From assembly GCA_023664365.1 (NCBI GenBank), contig JAMPFR010000004.1:32082-96081 (forward strand): a DNA stretch of 64,000 nucleotides. The letters run 5' to 3'. The DNA is from Acetatifactor muris (GTDB lineage: Bacteria; Bacillota; Clostridia; Lachnospirales; Lachnospiraceae). Below, one piece after another: positions 33,101 to 41,004 of the stretch. A model generated the notes under the pieces. The model worked only from the letters and a program-made list of their open reading frames with translations, was not told the DNA's origin and did no database searches. A program made the position numbers and the translations under genes. The stretch's first letter is position 1; every line of letters starts with the position of its first letter.

Positions 33101-34761
33101 CACAGAATAACATAATGGGGAAATATTTCCTTTCCTCTGTCGGCGCCGGCAGTCTCTCTTCGTTCCGCAATTATTTTATTCATCTCTATGGACAGTTCAC
33201 GGAGATTGTCCTCCGTGAGAGCCAGGAATCTTTTCTTTCCCTCGTTGTCCCAGATGTGCTGGGCAAATTTAACAAAGGACAGATATTTTTCGTCGCTCTT
33301 CTCATACAGACACACAAGCTTGACCTCGTCATAGCTGTGAAGCAGCAGTATCTGCATGAGTATGTTATTCAGGAGATTATATACTCCCGGCCTGTCTCCC
33401 ACAATTCCCAGCACCCGGCATTTCGGAAGCGATACCCCCACCGGAACATTCATAAGAAGCCGCTCTTCCCTCTGAAACGCAAAAAGACTGTCCCGCAGCG
33501 TATCATCCTCAATGGAGAATCTGTCCTCCGGAAATTTAATATCCCCATACAAGGGCATATTTCCCGCTCCAAGGCGCAGATACAGGAAATCGCTCTGAGC
33601 GGGGCTTTTCCCCCACAGCCGCCTCTCCCAGAAATCACCCTGCGCCGTCAGCGCCGTAACCGGCGGATTGTTTTCATTCAGCAATTCTTCCTGTACCGTG
33701 ATGTTACTCTGTATTTCCTGCCTGAGGTTATTCAGATATTTCAAGTATTTCTCTCTTCTCTCCGTCTCCCGGGCCAGGCTCTGTTTCTTTTCCCGTCTGC
33801 GCATGATGACCGGAAACAATATCATACCCAGAAGCATGGAGATGGAGGTTATCATGGTGGGAAGCGTATTCAGCATACTGCCGCCGGTTCTTGAGGCATT
33901 CACAATAGAAAAGATGCCTACGGAAAAAGATGCAACGCCCATGATAAGCGAAGGGCCCATAGTAAGCAGAAGAGGCGCGTTTTCCCGGTTTTCGCTCCTC
34001 ACAGGCGAATCCACCTGCAGCGCAAGAGGCGTTATTTCCCGCAGGAATCTGGGCGACCGGTAATAATAAACGGGTTCCTCCGTTTCCATGGCCGGGATTG
34101 CTCCGGTGTTGTCGTCCACATATTCTTTCCTGCTGAACACCGACAAAGAATCCGTGCGAATCCGGACTTTTCCGTCAGGATTATTCATGGCAATAAAATT
34201 ACTGCCCACCACAAACTTAAAGCCCAGAATAAACACCATATCCCCCGGAATTAAATTCACCCGGCCGTTGACTCTGCGCCGATTTACATAGGTGCCGTTT
34301 GTGGACTGATTATCACACAGCGCCCATGTGCCGCCTGCAAATGTCAGCGTGGCATGATGGGCGGAGACATAAGAATCGGAAACCACTATATCATTGTCGT
34401 TTTCCCTGCCAATGCTCAACGTAACATCCTGTACCGCCACATATTTTTTATAGAAGCCTCTGTCCTCGGTAAACGCTTCCGCCAGCAGAAATGCCATCCG
34501 TGTGCCCTGACCCGGAAACAACTGGTACAGTTTTCCCTCTTCCAGCGCAAGACACTTTGTTTCCGTCTGCTTCTCGTCGTAAAGCTTTATCTGTCTGTCC
34601 GCCTTTACGATCCATTTATCTCCCCCGGCGCCGGCTTCTATTGCAAGAATCCTGTTGCTGCTCATGGGCCTTTCATCATCCAGTATCCAGTATTTTCCCG
34701 CTTTCTTTTCGGGAAGACGGACGCTGAATATCTTTTGTTCACCAATTAATGTTACCAGCAT
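30151..34761 (-). CDS. essC: EssC-type FtsK/SpoIIIE ATPase of type VII secretion, with FHA domain
   Basis: This 1536-residue membrane ATPase is the motor of the type VIIb system. The N-terminus carries an EssC-type FHA module (SIGRENDNDIVVSDSYVSAHHA, then STNGTYVN; about residues 117-180). Two adjacent helices follow near 265-325 (PSLIMGVASFSVGIFSIV; MITSISMLLGMILFPVIM). The first FtsK ATPase has Walker A GMTGSGKS (about residue 713) and Walker B HLFIISDEFAEL. The second has a degenerate Walker A GAAGSGKE (near 1057). A third, C-terminal ATPase-like domain lacks a Walker A. Length is as expected for EssC/YukBA (about 1480-1500 aa). The FHA domain and the nearby kinases suggest phospho-control. 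Confidence 0.93.
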   Translation of the reverse strand: MLVTLIGEQKIFSVRLPEKKAGKYWILDDERPMSSNRILAIEAGAGGDKWIVKADRQIKLYDEKQTETKCLALEEGKLYQLFPGQGTRMAFLLAEAFTEDRGFYKKYVAVQDVTLSIGRENDNDIVVSDSYVSAHHATLTFAGGTWALCDNQSTNGTYVNRRRVNGRVNLIPGDMVFILGFKFVVGSNFIAMNNPDGKVRIRTDSLSVFSRKEYVDDNTGAIPAMETEEPVYYYRSPRFLREITPLALQVDSPVRSENRENAPLLLTMGPSLIMGVASFSVGIFSIVNASRTGGSMLNTLPTMITSISMLLGMILFPVIMRRREKKQSLARETERREKYLKYLNNLRQEIQSNITVQEELLNENNPPVTALTAQGDFWERRLWGKSPAQSDFLYLRLGAGNMPLYGDIKFPEDRFSIEDDTLRDSLFAFQREERLLMNVPVGVSLPKCRVLGIVGDRPGVYNLLNNILMQILLLHSYDEVKLVCLYEKSDEKYLSFVKFAQHIWDNEGKKRFLALTEDNLRELSIEMNKIIAERRETAGADRGKEIFPHYVILCASKALSNKCAFLTDVLEDGDIGGFSVICAYDEEKSLPKECGAVVWVSGSQGLMYDAAAEGGNVNFAQDVIPAGYAQQMVQNMTDRQLDLNQGRYALPEMLSFMDMFGVGKYEHLNILQRWKDNNPVKTLQTPVGVDTNGETFYLDLHEKFHGPHGLVAGMTGSGKSEFIITYILSMAVNYHPDEVAFVLIDYKGGGLTGAFENEHYRLPHLAGTITNLDGGAIMRSILSIKSELRRRQAVFNHARDIANEGTMDIYKYQKMYRDGQVDEPLPHLFIISDEFAELKSQQPEFMEQLISTARIGRSLGVHLILATQKPSGVVNEQIWANSRFKVCLKVQDRADSNDMLKRPDAAEIAETGRFYLQVGYNELFEMGQSAWAGAAYTDNDSVGREQEPCIEVLDESGNVADRLKGRKTAPVQDKGRQIVRIMEYLDRLAKDEGIRERQLWMPEIPEDIRVDALMEKYSFRADGGLRAVIGELDDPYTQSQRLLDVNFAETGNVLIFGAAGSGKEMMLGAILYSLYRNYTPAELNAYILDFGAETLKMFESAPHTGSVMIDGESEKISGLVSMVEKEMKYRKKLFAEFGGDMSRYNVSGNDRVPYILVIVNNYSHFYESYERYEDTMISLTRECPKYGIYFILTATNTAAVRYRMLQNFRQMYVMQMNDKSDYASILGNTGGVVPPAVKGRGILKKDETYVFQTAHIVGEEEDLLSFIKQFAADLTQRSEGARARQISVLPRFVSGLDGANNMNSFEQLPLGISCSSCDYLKINAVEKNVLLIMSEQEGDALHYAGGLIETVSAVPDIRTIVFNGGGKLGELLDVAYEKADGDYENRIIELFNTAVLRNNNYKDTGGQPTVDMNPMLVVINGYEKLKENLSEDGKDKLMAILDKVEGFCNIYFVVCDGYRAVNRYYMDEWVGNRCGGEGVWVGDGIENQMRLTIAVRTKELRRGMDSQTGFYVSGGSAKLMRLVMPSKLKGVFEDEE

Positions 34762-35450
34762 TTTTCTGCTCCTTTGCTCATCATTTCTTTTATTTTTTTC
34801 TGGTAAGATCTGGATATGGGCACCAGCGCCCCGCCTGAAAGCAACACCCCGTCCGCGCTGTATTTTTCAATCCTGTCCGCGTTTATGATATAGCTGCGGT
34901 GACATTGGAGGAACCGGGGCGGAAGCTTTTCCAGGGCTTCTCCCACTGTCATATAGGTCTCGAAGGAGCCCTCATCCGTATACAGAAAAAGCTTCCTGCC
35001 GCAGCTTTCAATGTACCGAATGGCCGAAAAGCGAACCTTCTGCTTCCAGCCTCCGGACTGTATGGCAAGCGTCCTCCCCACATCCTCCCGGCAGCCCGCC
35101 CGCACCCGCTCAAGGGCTGCCAGCACTGTTTCTTCCTGAAAGGGAAGGTGCAGGAAAAAGGTTGGCACTGCCCTGAATATTTTCTCCGCACAATCAGTTG
35201 CCTCTGCATAAAAAATGATTCGGATGTGGGGAAAATATTCCTGCATATCCCGTGCCAGTGCAATATTGCTGTCCTCGTCCGCAGACACTATAAGAAGTTC
35301 CACATCCCCTTTAAACTCATCGCAGACGGCTGTTGCCAGCGCAAATGTATTTGTATAGGCGCTGACGGTCCAGTGGCTGTATCTTTGCCTTATAATGTCA
35401 GACAGGTATTTTATATTCTGTTTATTATTGTCCAGTATCGCTGCTCGCAT
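34752..35450 (-). CDS. LytTR-family response regulator
   Basis: This 232-residue regulator has an N-terminal receiver-like domain (RAAILDNNKQNIKYLSDII ... VELLIVSADEDSN) in which a canonical phospho-acceptor Asp is hard to place. The C-terminal LytTR DNA-binding domain is clear (RYIESCGRKLFLYTDEGSFETYMTVGEALEKL, FLQCHRSYIINADRI). Start ATG 35450 follows GGGAGGAAG and lies 26 bases inside the upstream FHA gene's 3' end. It overlaps the essC start by 10 bases. No histidine kinase is encoded nearby, so it may respond to the Ser/Thr kinases or be constitutive. It is the only DNA-binding regulator within the island operon. Confidence 0.88.
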   Translation of the reverse strand: MRAAILDNNKQNIKYLSDIIRQRYSHWTVSAYTNTFALATAVCDEFKGDVELLIVSADEDSNIALARDMQEYFPHIRIIFYAEATDCAEKIFRAVPTFFLHLPFQEETVLAALERVRAGCREDVGRTLAIQSGGWKQKVRFSAIRYIESCGRKLFLYTDEGSFETYMTVGEALEKLPPRFLQCHRSYIINADRIEKYSADGVLLSGGALVPISRSYQKKIKEMMSKGAEKCW

Positions 35451-36213
35451 GGCTTTTCGCTTCCTCCCAGCTGAACCTTTCACAGCATACAGGTATCAGC
35501 ATAAGGCTTGTATCTCCCAACAGGATCACGTCAAACTCTTTCATTTTGACCGGTCCAAGCACAAGCTCTCCGTTTAAATAACATAATCCCGTACCTTCTC
35601 CCGGCTTTATGTAAAATTCCCGCTTAAACGGCTCATACACAACTAATGCCTGCTTCTCCCGCGATACCTTCTGATCCGTAATTACCACATTCATGGACGC
35701 AGAACGGCCTATGGAATTGCTGCCTGTCTTTAACGGGAACCCGTTTCCATAATTCTCTCCTGCCGTACAAATAAGATATCCCACCGGCGGCTCTGTTCCC
35801 CCCACCGAAAAGTATCCGATTGTTTTACCCTCCTCTTCCTTTTCATCAGGCTGCGCCGCTGCCGCAAAGGCGGCGCTCAATGACCGGGACTCCGGCTCTT
35901 TCTGCTCTTTCTGCTCCGCCTGAAGCAAAACCGTCTGTTGCAAAGCCGTCTGCTGAGGAGCCGGTATTTCCGGTATATTTGCCGCCTCCTGCCGTTCCTT
36001 TTCCCCACGGCGGAAAAGGCCGCCCTTTATGCGCCTGACTTTCTCCCTGCTCTTTTTTTCGCTTTCTTTTTCCTCCAGTTCACTGTGCCTGATCGAGAAG
36101 GGATCCTGTCTGATAGCTTCCACTCCCGCCGCACAATGGGGACACGCCTCATACTTATCGCCGTCATAAAAATGACCCTTTGCGCAGATCACTCTATTCA
36201 TTTTTATATCCAT
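35425..36213 (-). CDS. zinc-ribbon FHA-domain protein
   Basis: This 262-residue cytoplasmic protein has an N-terminal zinc-binding segment CAKGHFYDGDKYEACPHC (about residues 10-27). A charged, Gln-rich linker follows. The C-terminal FHA domain (about 148-245) has SNSIGRSASMNVVITDQKVSREKQALV. The FHA Asn-Gly is less clear (YLNGELVLGP). FHA domains bind phosphothreonine, so this is a likely adaptor or substrate of the island kinases. The related zinc ribbon at the start of both kinases suggests a shared partner. Start ATG 36213 has GGGAAAGG; ATG 36201 is an alternative. Confidence 0.82.
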   Translation of the reverse strand: MDIKMNRVICAKGHFYDGDKYEACPHCAAGVEAIRQDPFSIRHSELEEKESEKKSREKVRRIKGGLFRRGEKERQEAANIPEIPAPQQTALQQTVLLQAEQKEQKEPESRSLSAAFAAAAQPDEKEEEGKTIGYFSVGGTEPPVGYLICTAGENYGNGFPLKTGSNSIGRSASMNVVITDQKVSREKQALVVYEPFKREFYIKPGEGTGLCYLNGELVLGPVKMKEFDVILLGDTSLMLIPVCCERFSWEEAKSHASSDTGQ

Positions 36214-36228
36214 GCCTTTCCCGTATGT

Positions 36229-36957
36229 TTAAACTTCTATTATCACCCAGGCAGCATTATCCTGCCTGGTATGCTTCTTTGCTTCCAGCACATTCTTAAA
36301 ATTATCACAGACCGTCTGCAGATTTTCCCTGCTGCCTAAAAGCTCCGCAATTTCTTCCTGCCGCAGGGCTCGGGACAAACCATCCGTACATAGCAGCAGC
36401 CTGTCCCCCCTGCACGTTGTAAAGGAAGTATTACTTCCGTCAAAAAGCTCGGCAGCTCCCATCCCCAGATAGCTGATAAGCTGTTCCTGTTTTTGTTTAC
36501 AGGGTTTCCTTTCCGAAAGCAATGCATAATTGTGTTCCCGCGTCACACAATACAACCTTTGTCCACGCATATAGAAGAGTCTGCTGTCTCCCACGGAAAA
36601 CCAGTGCAGCCTATCATCCTGCAGCAGCACTGCAACTATTGTGGTTCCCGCCTTTAAGCGTAGACCGTCCGCGCCATGCAGACTGAATACCGCATCATCC
36701 AATCTCTCCAGTTCCCTTTTCCAAAAGCTGCGCATACTCTCTGTAAGCTCCGCCTTTTCCAGCGTCTCCGCCATCTGCTCCGCTGCATAACGGCTCGCGA
36801 CATTTCCTCCGGCCATGCCGCCCATGCCGTCACAGACTACCGCGATGGTTCTTCCTTCCTTCTGCCGATAGCTGTAATAATCCTCCTGCCTGCTGCGGCT
36901 TCCCTGAATGGAATCTGCACATATGATCGGTTTCTCAGTCAACCTTTGTGTGTTCAT
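36229..36957 (-). CDS. PP2C-family Ser/Thr protein phosphatase
   Basis: This 242-residue soluble phosphatase has motifs SRSRQEDYYSY, AVVCDGMGGMAGGNVAS, WFSVGDSRLFYM, LLLCTDGLSRALR and a final RQDNAAWVIIEV. The first motif lacks the usual Asn (RQED rather than xNED). It sits between the FHA adaptor gene and another PP2C gene. Three PP2C genes in one cluster is more than typical stk/stp pairs and may mean separate targets. Confidence 0.9.
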   Translation of the reverse strand: MNTQRLTEKPIICADSIQGSRSRQEDYYSYRQKEGRTIAVVCDGMGGMAGGNVASRYAAEQMAETLEKAELTESMRSFWKRELERLDDAVFSLHGADGLRLKAGTTIVAVLLQDDRLHWFSVGDSRLFYMRGQRLYCVTREHNYALLSERKPCKQKQEQLISYLGMGAAELFDGSNTSFTTCRGDRLLLCTDGLSRALRQEEIAELLGSRENLQTVCDNFKNVLEAKKHTRQDNAAWVIIEV

Positions 36958-36966
36958 AAATTATCC

Positions 36967-37689
36967 TCAATGAATCCATACTGCAAGAGCAGTATAATTA
37001 TCCATATCGCTGCCCCGGCCGTTTTCACATACAATTGCATTCATGGTATCCAGCCAGTTTTGCACGTCTGTTGCTTTTTTCAAACACTTTTCCATTTCCT
37101 TGTCTTCAATGTACTCCCAGAAGCCGTCCGTACACAGCAGAAACGCCTGCTTATGCTCCGGTTTTATTTCTTTTGAAAGCACATACTGCGGTTTATTCCA
37201 CTCCGTTCCCATCACCCGCAGAAGTCTGTTTCGATCCACATGATGCCGTATATCCTTGTCTTTGATTTCACCCATGGATACCATCATTTGCGGAACACTG
37301 TGATCCTTTGTTCGTGAAATCAACTTATTTCTCCTGAAATAATAGGTCCTCGTATCTCCTATGTGTCCGCCGCATATACTTCGTTCATCCACAACCAACA
37401 TATTCAAGGTGGTTTTCATGGCGTCCACGGCATTCTCTTCCCGTTGTCTCTGCAGAAGCCTCTCCTGCGCCTTTTCAAACATTGCCTCAACAGAACATAT
37501 CCCCTGTTCCCGGAAACATTGCAGCGCAGTTTCACATACCAGTCCGGATGCAACCTCCCCTCTCCCATGTCCGCCAAGTCCGTCCGCCACGGCAAAACAA
37601 TATCTGCCTCCGCTGCAGCCCGCTGCAGCAAAATCCTCGTTCTGCTCCCTGTCTCCGGGAAATGTACTGATCGCATATGTAATTTCCAT
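36967..37689 (-). CDS. PP2C-family Ser/Thr protein phosphatase
   Basis: This 240-residue phosphatase starts at ATG 37689 (MEITYAISTFPGDREQNEDF), with GGAG nine bases upstream. A longer frame from 37719 has the ribosome site too close. Motifs: REQNEDFAAAG, FAVADGLGGHGRGEVAS, HIGDTRTYYF, FLLCTDGFWEYI and GSDMDNYTALAVW. All metal ligands of the family are visible. It lies just downstream of the PASTA kinase gene, the usual kinase/phosphatase pairing, though in most Firmicutes the phosphatase precedes the kinase. Confidence 0.92.
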   Translation of the reverse strand: MEITYAISTFPGDREQNEDFAAAGCSGGRYCFAVADGLGGHGRGEVASGLVCETALQCFREQGICSVEAMFEKAQERLLQRQREENAVDAMKTTLNMLVVDERSICGGHIGDTRTYYFRRNKLISRTKDHSVPQMMVSMGEIKDKDIRHHVDRNRLLRVMGTEWNKPQYVLSKEIKPEHKQAFLLCTDGFWEYIEDKEMEKCLKKATDVQNWLDTMNAIVCENGRGSDMDNYTALAVWIH

Positions 37690-37722
37690 TTTCTGCTGCT
37701 CCGCCTCCTTTGCCTGCATCTC

Positions 37723-40700
37723 CTATTTTGATCTGTATCGGTACAGAGTGCGCTGCGCAACCTCTCGCGAATCGGACTTTTCCGCCTTTTCATCACGCCA
37801 GTCGCTCCATGCCCCCCACTGATAAAAGTGATAGGTAATGACATCCGTCCTGTCTCTGTATTTGTACACTGTCTGGGTTTTTACCTTCCTGGTTGCGCTC
37901 TCCGTGTACTGTGTGTCACTCCACGCCGTATACTCCTTCCAGCGCTCATGGGTGTATTCGTAGTGCGGGATCTTATCCCTGTATTGATACTGAATCCTTG
38001 TTTTCACATCCACAGTATCGCTTTTATCTGCCTTATTATCAGACCAGTCTGACCATCCGGACCAGTCGCTCCATCTCCAAAATTCGTAAGTATAGGAAAC
38101 TGTTCGGCTTCGATATACTGTATAAGTTTCATCCCGGTTCACATCACGCTGCCCACCCAAATACCAGGGTATTGTGCCACTAGGATTCGACATGGCACTT
38201 GGACTGTCGCTATATGCGGCATGTCCCTGATAATAGGCAAACAGATACGGCTTTGCAGTTCGCCAGCCCGTCTCTTCATATTTTCCCCCGCGAGGCTCTG
38301 CATATGCCTGCGACCAAGTGTACCAATATGCTCCCTCCTCTGTATTCCAATACCTCCAATAATAATAATTATACTCCGTATGATCATACACAGATCTTGT
38401 CCGTTGCTCCGTTTTCACTTCAATTCGATAGCTTTCCGTCTCTACTTCTGATATTGGCGTCTCAGTCCAGTCCGACCATCCCCCGTCGTTTTCCTTCCTG
38501 CTGTTTTCAATATAGGTATAACCGGCCTGACTCTTTGTGGATGCATTTTTATACTCTTTACTCCGTGTCCGGAAGCTGTACTGCGTCTTAGTCTGTACCT
38601 CCCTTGTCGCGCTTTTGTCTACGGGCGTATCGCTCCACCCGCTCCAGTTTCCGTAATCTTCCAGATAATAGGTGCGCGTATCGATCAGCTTCCAGCCGCT
38701 TACGGAAGCCTTATCAGACTTCATGGTCTCGTAATCCGAATAGGAATACTGAATCTTCTCGCTGACTTCCCTGCCCTCCTGCTCCGCCGGCTCAACGGAG
38801 TCCCACTGGCTCCATGGGCCGTACTCTCCCCGCGCCGTGGTGGTATTATAGAGCGTCCAGCCATCCAGCTCTGCTTTTTCCGAGGTTGTCAGCGATTTAT
38901 CCCGGAAGCTGTACTGCGTCTTAGTCTCGATCTCATAGCCGGAGCTGTTTACCCCCGCCGGCAGTTCTTCCACCCACTCCGACCACTGGGGCTTCTGCGC
39001 AATAATCTGATTTACGGCCGCCGTACCGCTGCTGACAGTCAGCACGATTTCCATTCCCTTTTTTGTCTGCGTATTGGCTGCTATGTTTTGCCGGATGATC
39101 TTATCCCTTGCAACCGTACTGCTTTCTTCATACCCAATCTGCACTACAAAGCCCAGGGCTTCCAGCTCCGCAGACGCCTCCGCTATTTCCCTGTACTGCA
39201 TATCCGGCATATATATAAGCTTCTCCTCTGCCGCAGTCACGATTTCGATCACATCTCCCTGCAGCCCTGATACTCCGGCCCGGGGTGACTGCTCCAGAAT
39301 GGTGCCCGGCGCATGCGTATCCTCTCTTTCCCCTGCTTTCACCAGATATAGTCCCAGCTCAGAGGCTTTTGCCGTAGCCTGCTGCATTGACATACCGGTA
39401 AAATCCGGTATTATGATTTCGGTTTCTGCATCCAGATAGGTATCCAGCCCCAGCGAAACCGTCAGCACTATCGTATCTCCCCGGTATGCCTGTCCGCCGG
39501 CTTCCGGGCTTTGCGCCATAATGACCCCCGCTTCAAAGGCTCCGTATTCCTCTTGTATCTCCAGCACCAGGCCCAGCGCCGACAGCGTTTCCTGCACACT
39601 GTCCTTCTGATACCCGCATATATCCGGTATTACCACCGGTTCCCTTCCGCCGCTTACAACGACCTCCACCACATTTTCTATTTTTACGATTTTTCCTCTG
39701 TTTACATTTTGGGAAAGCACCAGCCCCATAGGTACATATTCCGAATACTGCTTGTCCACTATTTGCAGGACAAGCTCTGCTTCCTCCATCAGCACCTCCG
39801 CCGTGTCCACATCCTCATTCACAAGATTAGGCACACGCGTCATCCCCTCCGGCAGTGCAAAACCCGCCGGAATCAGCCTGGAATAGTCAATTACCCCCGT
39901 TGCGAGCAGAACGGCAAATATCATCACCGCCAGCGTTGCCCCGGATGTAGTCAGTTTTGCCCATAAGGGCCATTTCCCTACATCCGCCTTTTTTAAATGT
40001 ACAAACCGAAGCTTCACCTTATCGTTTCCATACAGCTCCTTTTCAAACGCCTCAGCATTCCGGGTTCTGTCCTCAATTTTGATGTTAAGAGCATTCATGA
40101 TGGCGTGTTCCGTATTTTTGGAGATCTCCACCCCCATCCTGGAGGGCTTTTTCAATTCTTCCTTTTCCACACGTTCCATGGCATCTTCCGGCGTGATACC
40201 CGTTACCATTTTATAAAAGGTAGCGGCAAGGGAATATACGTCTGTCCACGGTCCCTGATCGCCGCGGCTGCGATACTGCTCCACCGGCGCATAACCGGGT
40301 TTTATAATGACGGAAAGACTTTTGCTGTGTGAAGTCGTGGCAAAACGGGACGCTCCGAAATCCAACAGCTTCACCCTGCCGTCATTTGTCAGAAATATAT
40401 TATCCGGCGCAATATCCCTGTGTATGATTCCCATTTCATGCACCTCCTTCAAGGCTGTGATGATGGGATGCAGGATTTCTTTCGCTTCCTCCACAGACAG
40501 CTTTTCATTCAGCGCCAAATACTCCTTAAGCGTCCGTCCCTCCAGATACTCCATAATGATATATGCAGTATTATTTTCCTGAAAGCTGTTATAGATACGC
40601 ACCACACCGTTTGCCGATTCCAGCTTTGCAAGCATTTTGGCTTCCTCCAGGAATTTACCGAGACCATTGTCAAACTGCTCTGAGCGTTCTCCTTCATAGG

Positions 40701-41001
40701 TCGTGATCTGCGTCTGTCCCGGTATGCGCGTGGAAAATTCACCGGGCAGATACTCTTTGATTGCAACTTTTCTTAAAAGTATCTCGTCCCAGCCCAGATA
40801 TGTCACGCCAAACCCGCCAAATCCCAGTACCCGCCCTATCAGGTATCGTCCTGCCAACATTGTCCCGGGCCGCATATGATATGCCTCTTTGGGGGGAGTG
40901 CCGATCTCATAACCGCAGTACGGACAGATCTCATATCCGTCCTCAAATTCTTCCATACAACCAAGACATCTCTGCATTACACTTGCTTTCCCCTGTGCCA
41001 T
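37723..41001 (-). CDS. zinc-ribbon Ser/Thr receptor kinase with PASTA and Trp-rich WSxWS repeats
   Basis: This 1092-residue protein has an N-terminal zinc ribbon (CLGC ... CPYC, residues 12-29) and a kinase domain (about 50-310). Kinase motifs are GFGGFGVTYLG, VAIKEYLP, HRDIAPDN (the usual HRDxK Lys is Ala), DFGASRF and an APVEQY activation-segment end. One membrane helix lies near 346-369. Outside are about four PASTA-type repeats (390-660), typical of peptidoglycan-sensing kinases. The last 420 residues hold about seven repeats of the form WSxWSD...R-V-T-Y-YR (for example WSGWSDTPVDKSATREVQTK), resembling thrombospondin type-1 repeats but with no Cys. Ribosome site AGGAG. Function of the Trp-rich part is unknown. 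Confidence 0.85.
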   Translation of the reverse strand: MAQGKASVMQRCLGCMEEFEDGYEICPYCGYEIGTPPKEAYHMRPGTMLAGRYLIGRVLGFGGFGVTYLGWDEILLRKVAIKEYLPGEFSTRIPGQTQITTYEGERSEQFDNGLGKFLEEAKMLAKLESANGVVRIYNSFQENNTAYIIMEYLEGRTLKEYLALNEKLSVEEAKEILHPIITALKEVHEMGIIHRDIAPDNIFLTNDGRVKLLDFGASRFATTSHSKSLSVIIKPGYAPVEQYRSRGDQGPWTDVYSLAATFYKMVTGITPEDAMERVEKEELKKPSRMGVEISKNTEHAIMNALNIKIEDRTRNAEAFEKELYGNDKVKLRFVHLKKADVGKWPLWAKLTTSGATLAVMIFAVLLATGVIDYSRLIPAGFALPEGMTRVPNLVNEDVDTAEVLMEEAELVLQIVDKQYSEYVPMGLVLSQNVNRGKIVKIENVVEVVVSGGREPVVIPDICGYQKDSVQETLSALGLVLEIQEEYGAFEAGVIMAQSPEAGGQAYRGDTIVLTVSLGLDTYLDAETEIIIPDFTGMSMQQATAKASELGLYLVKAGEREDTHAPGTILEQSPRAGVSGLQGDVIEIVTAAEEKLIYMPDMQYREIAEASAELEALGFVVQIGYEESSTVARDKIIRQNIAANTQTKKGMEIVLTVSSGTAAVNQIIAQKPQWSEWVEELPAGVNSSGYEIETKTQYSFRDKSLTTSEKAELDGWTLYNTTTARGEYGPWSQWDSVEPAEQEGREVSEKIQYSYSDYETMKSDKASVSGWKLIDTRTYYLEDYGNWSGWSDTPVDKSATREVQTKTQYSFRTRSKEYKNASTKSQAGYTYIENSRKENDGGWSDWTETPISEVETESYRIEVKTEQRTRSVYDHTEYNYYYWRYWNTEEGAYWYTWSQAYAEPRGGKYEETGWRTAKPYLFAYYQGHAAYSDSPSAMSNPSGTIPWYLGGQRDVNRDETYTVYRSRTVSYTYEFWRWSDWSGWSDWSDNKADKSDTVDVKTRIQYQYRDKIPHYEYTHERWKEYTAWSDTQYTESATRKVKTQTVYKYRDRTDVITYHFYQWGAWSDWRDEKAEKSDSREVAQRTLYRYRSK

Positions 41002-41004
41002 ATT

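Noticed and set aside
30997-33894. Two plus-strand frames of over 470 codons opposite essC
   Set aside because: They are shadows of the essC codons; composition is that of a reversed coding strand and no motifs appear.
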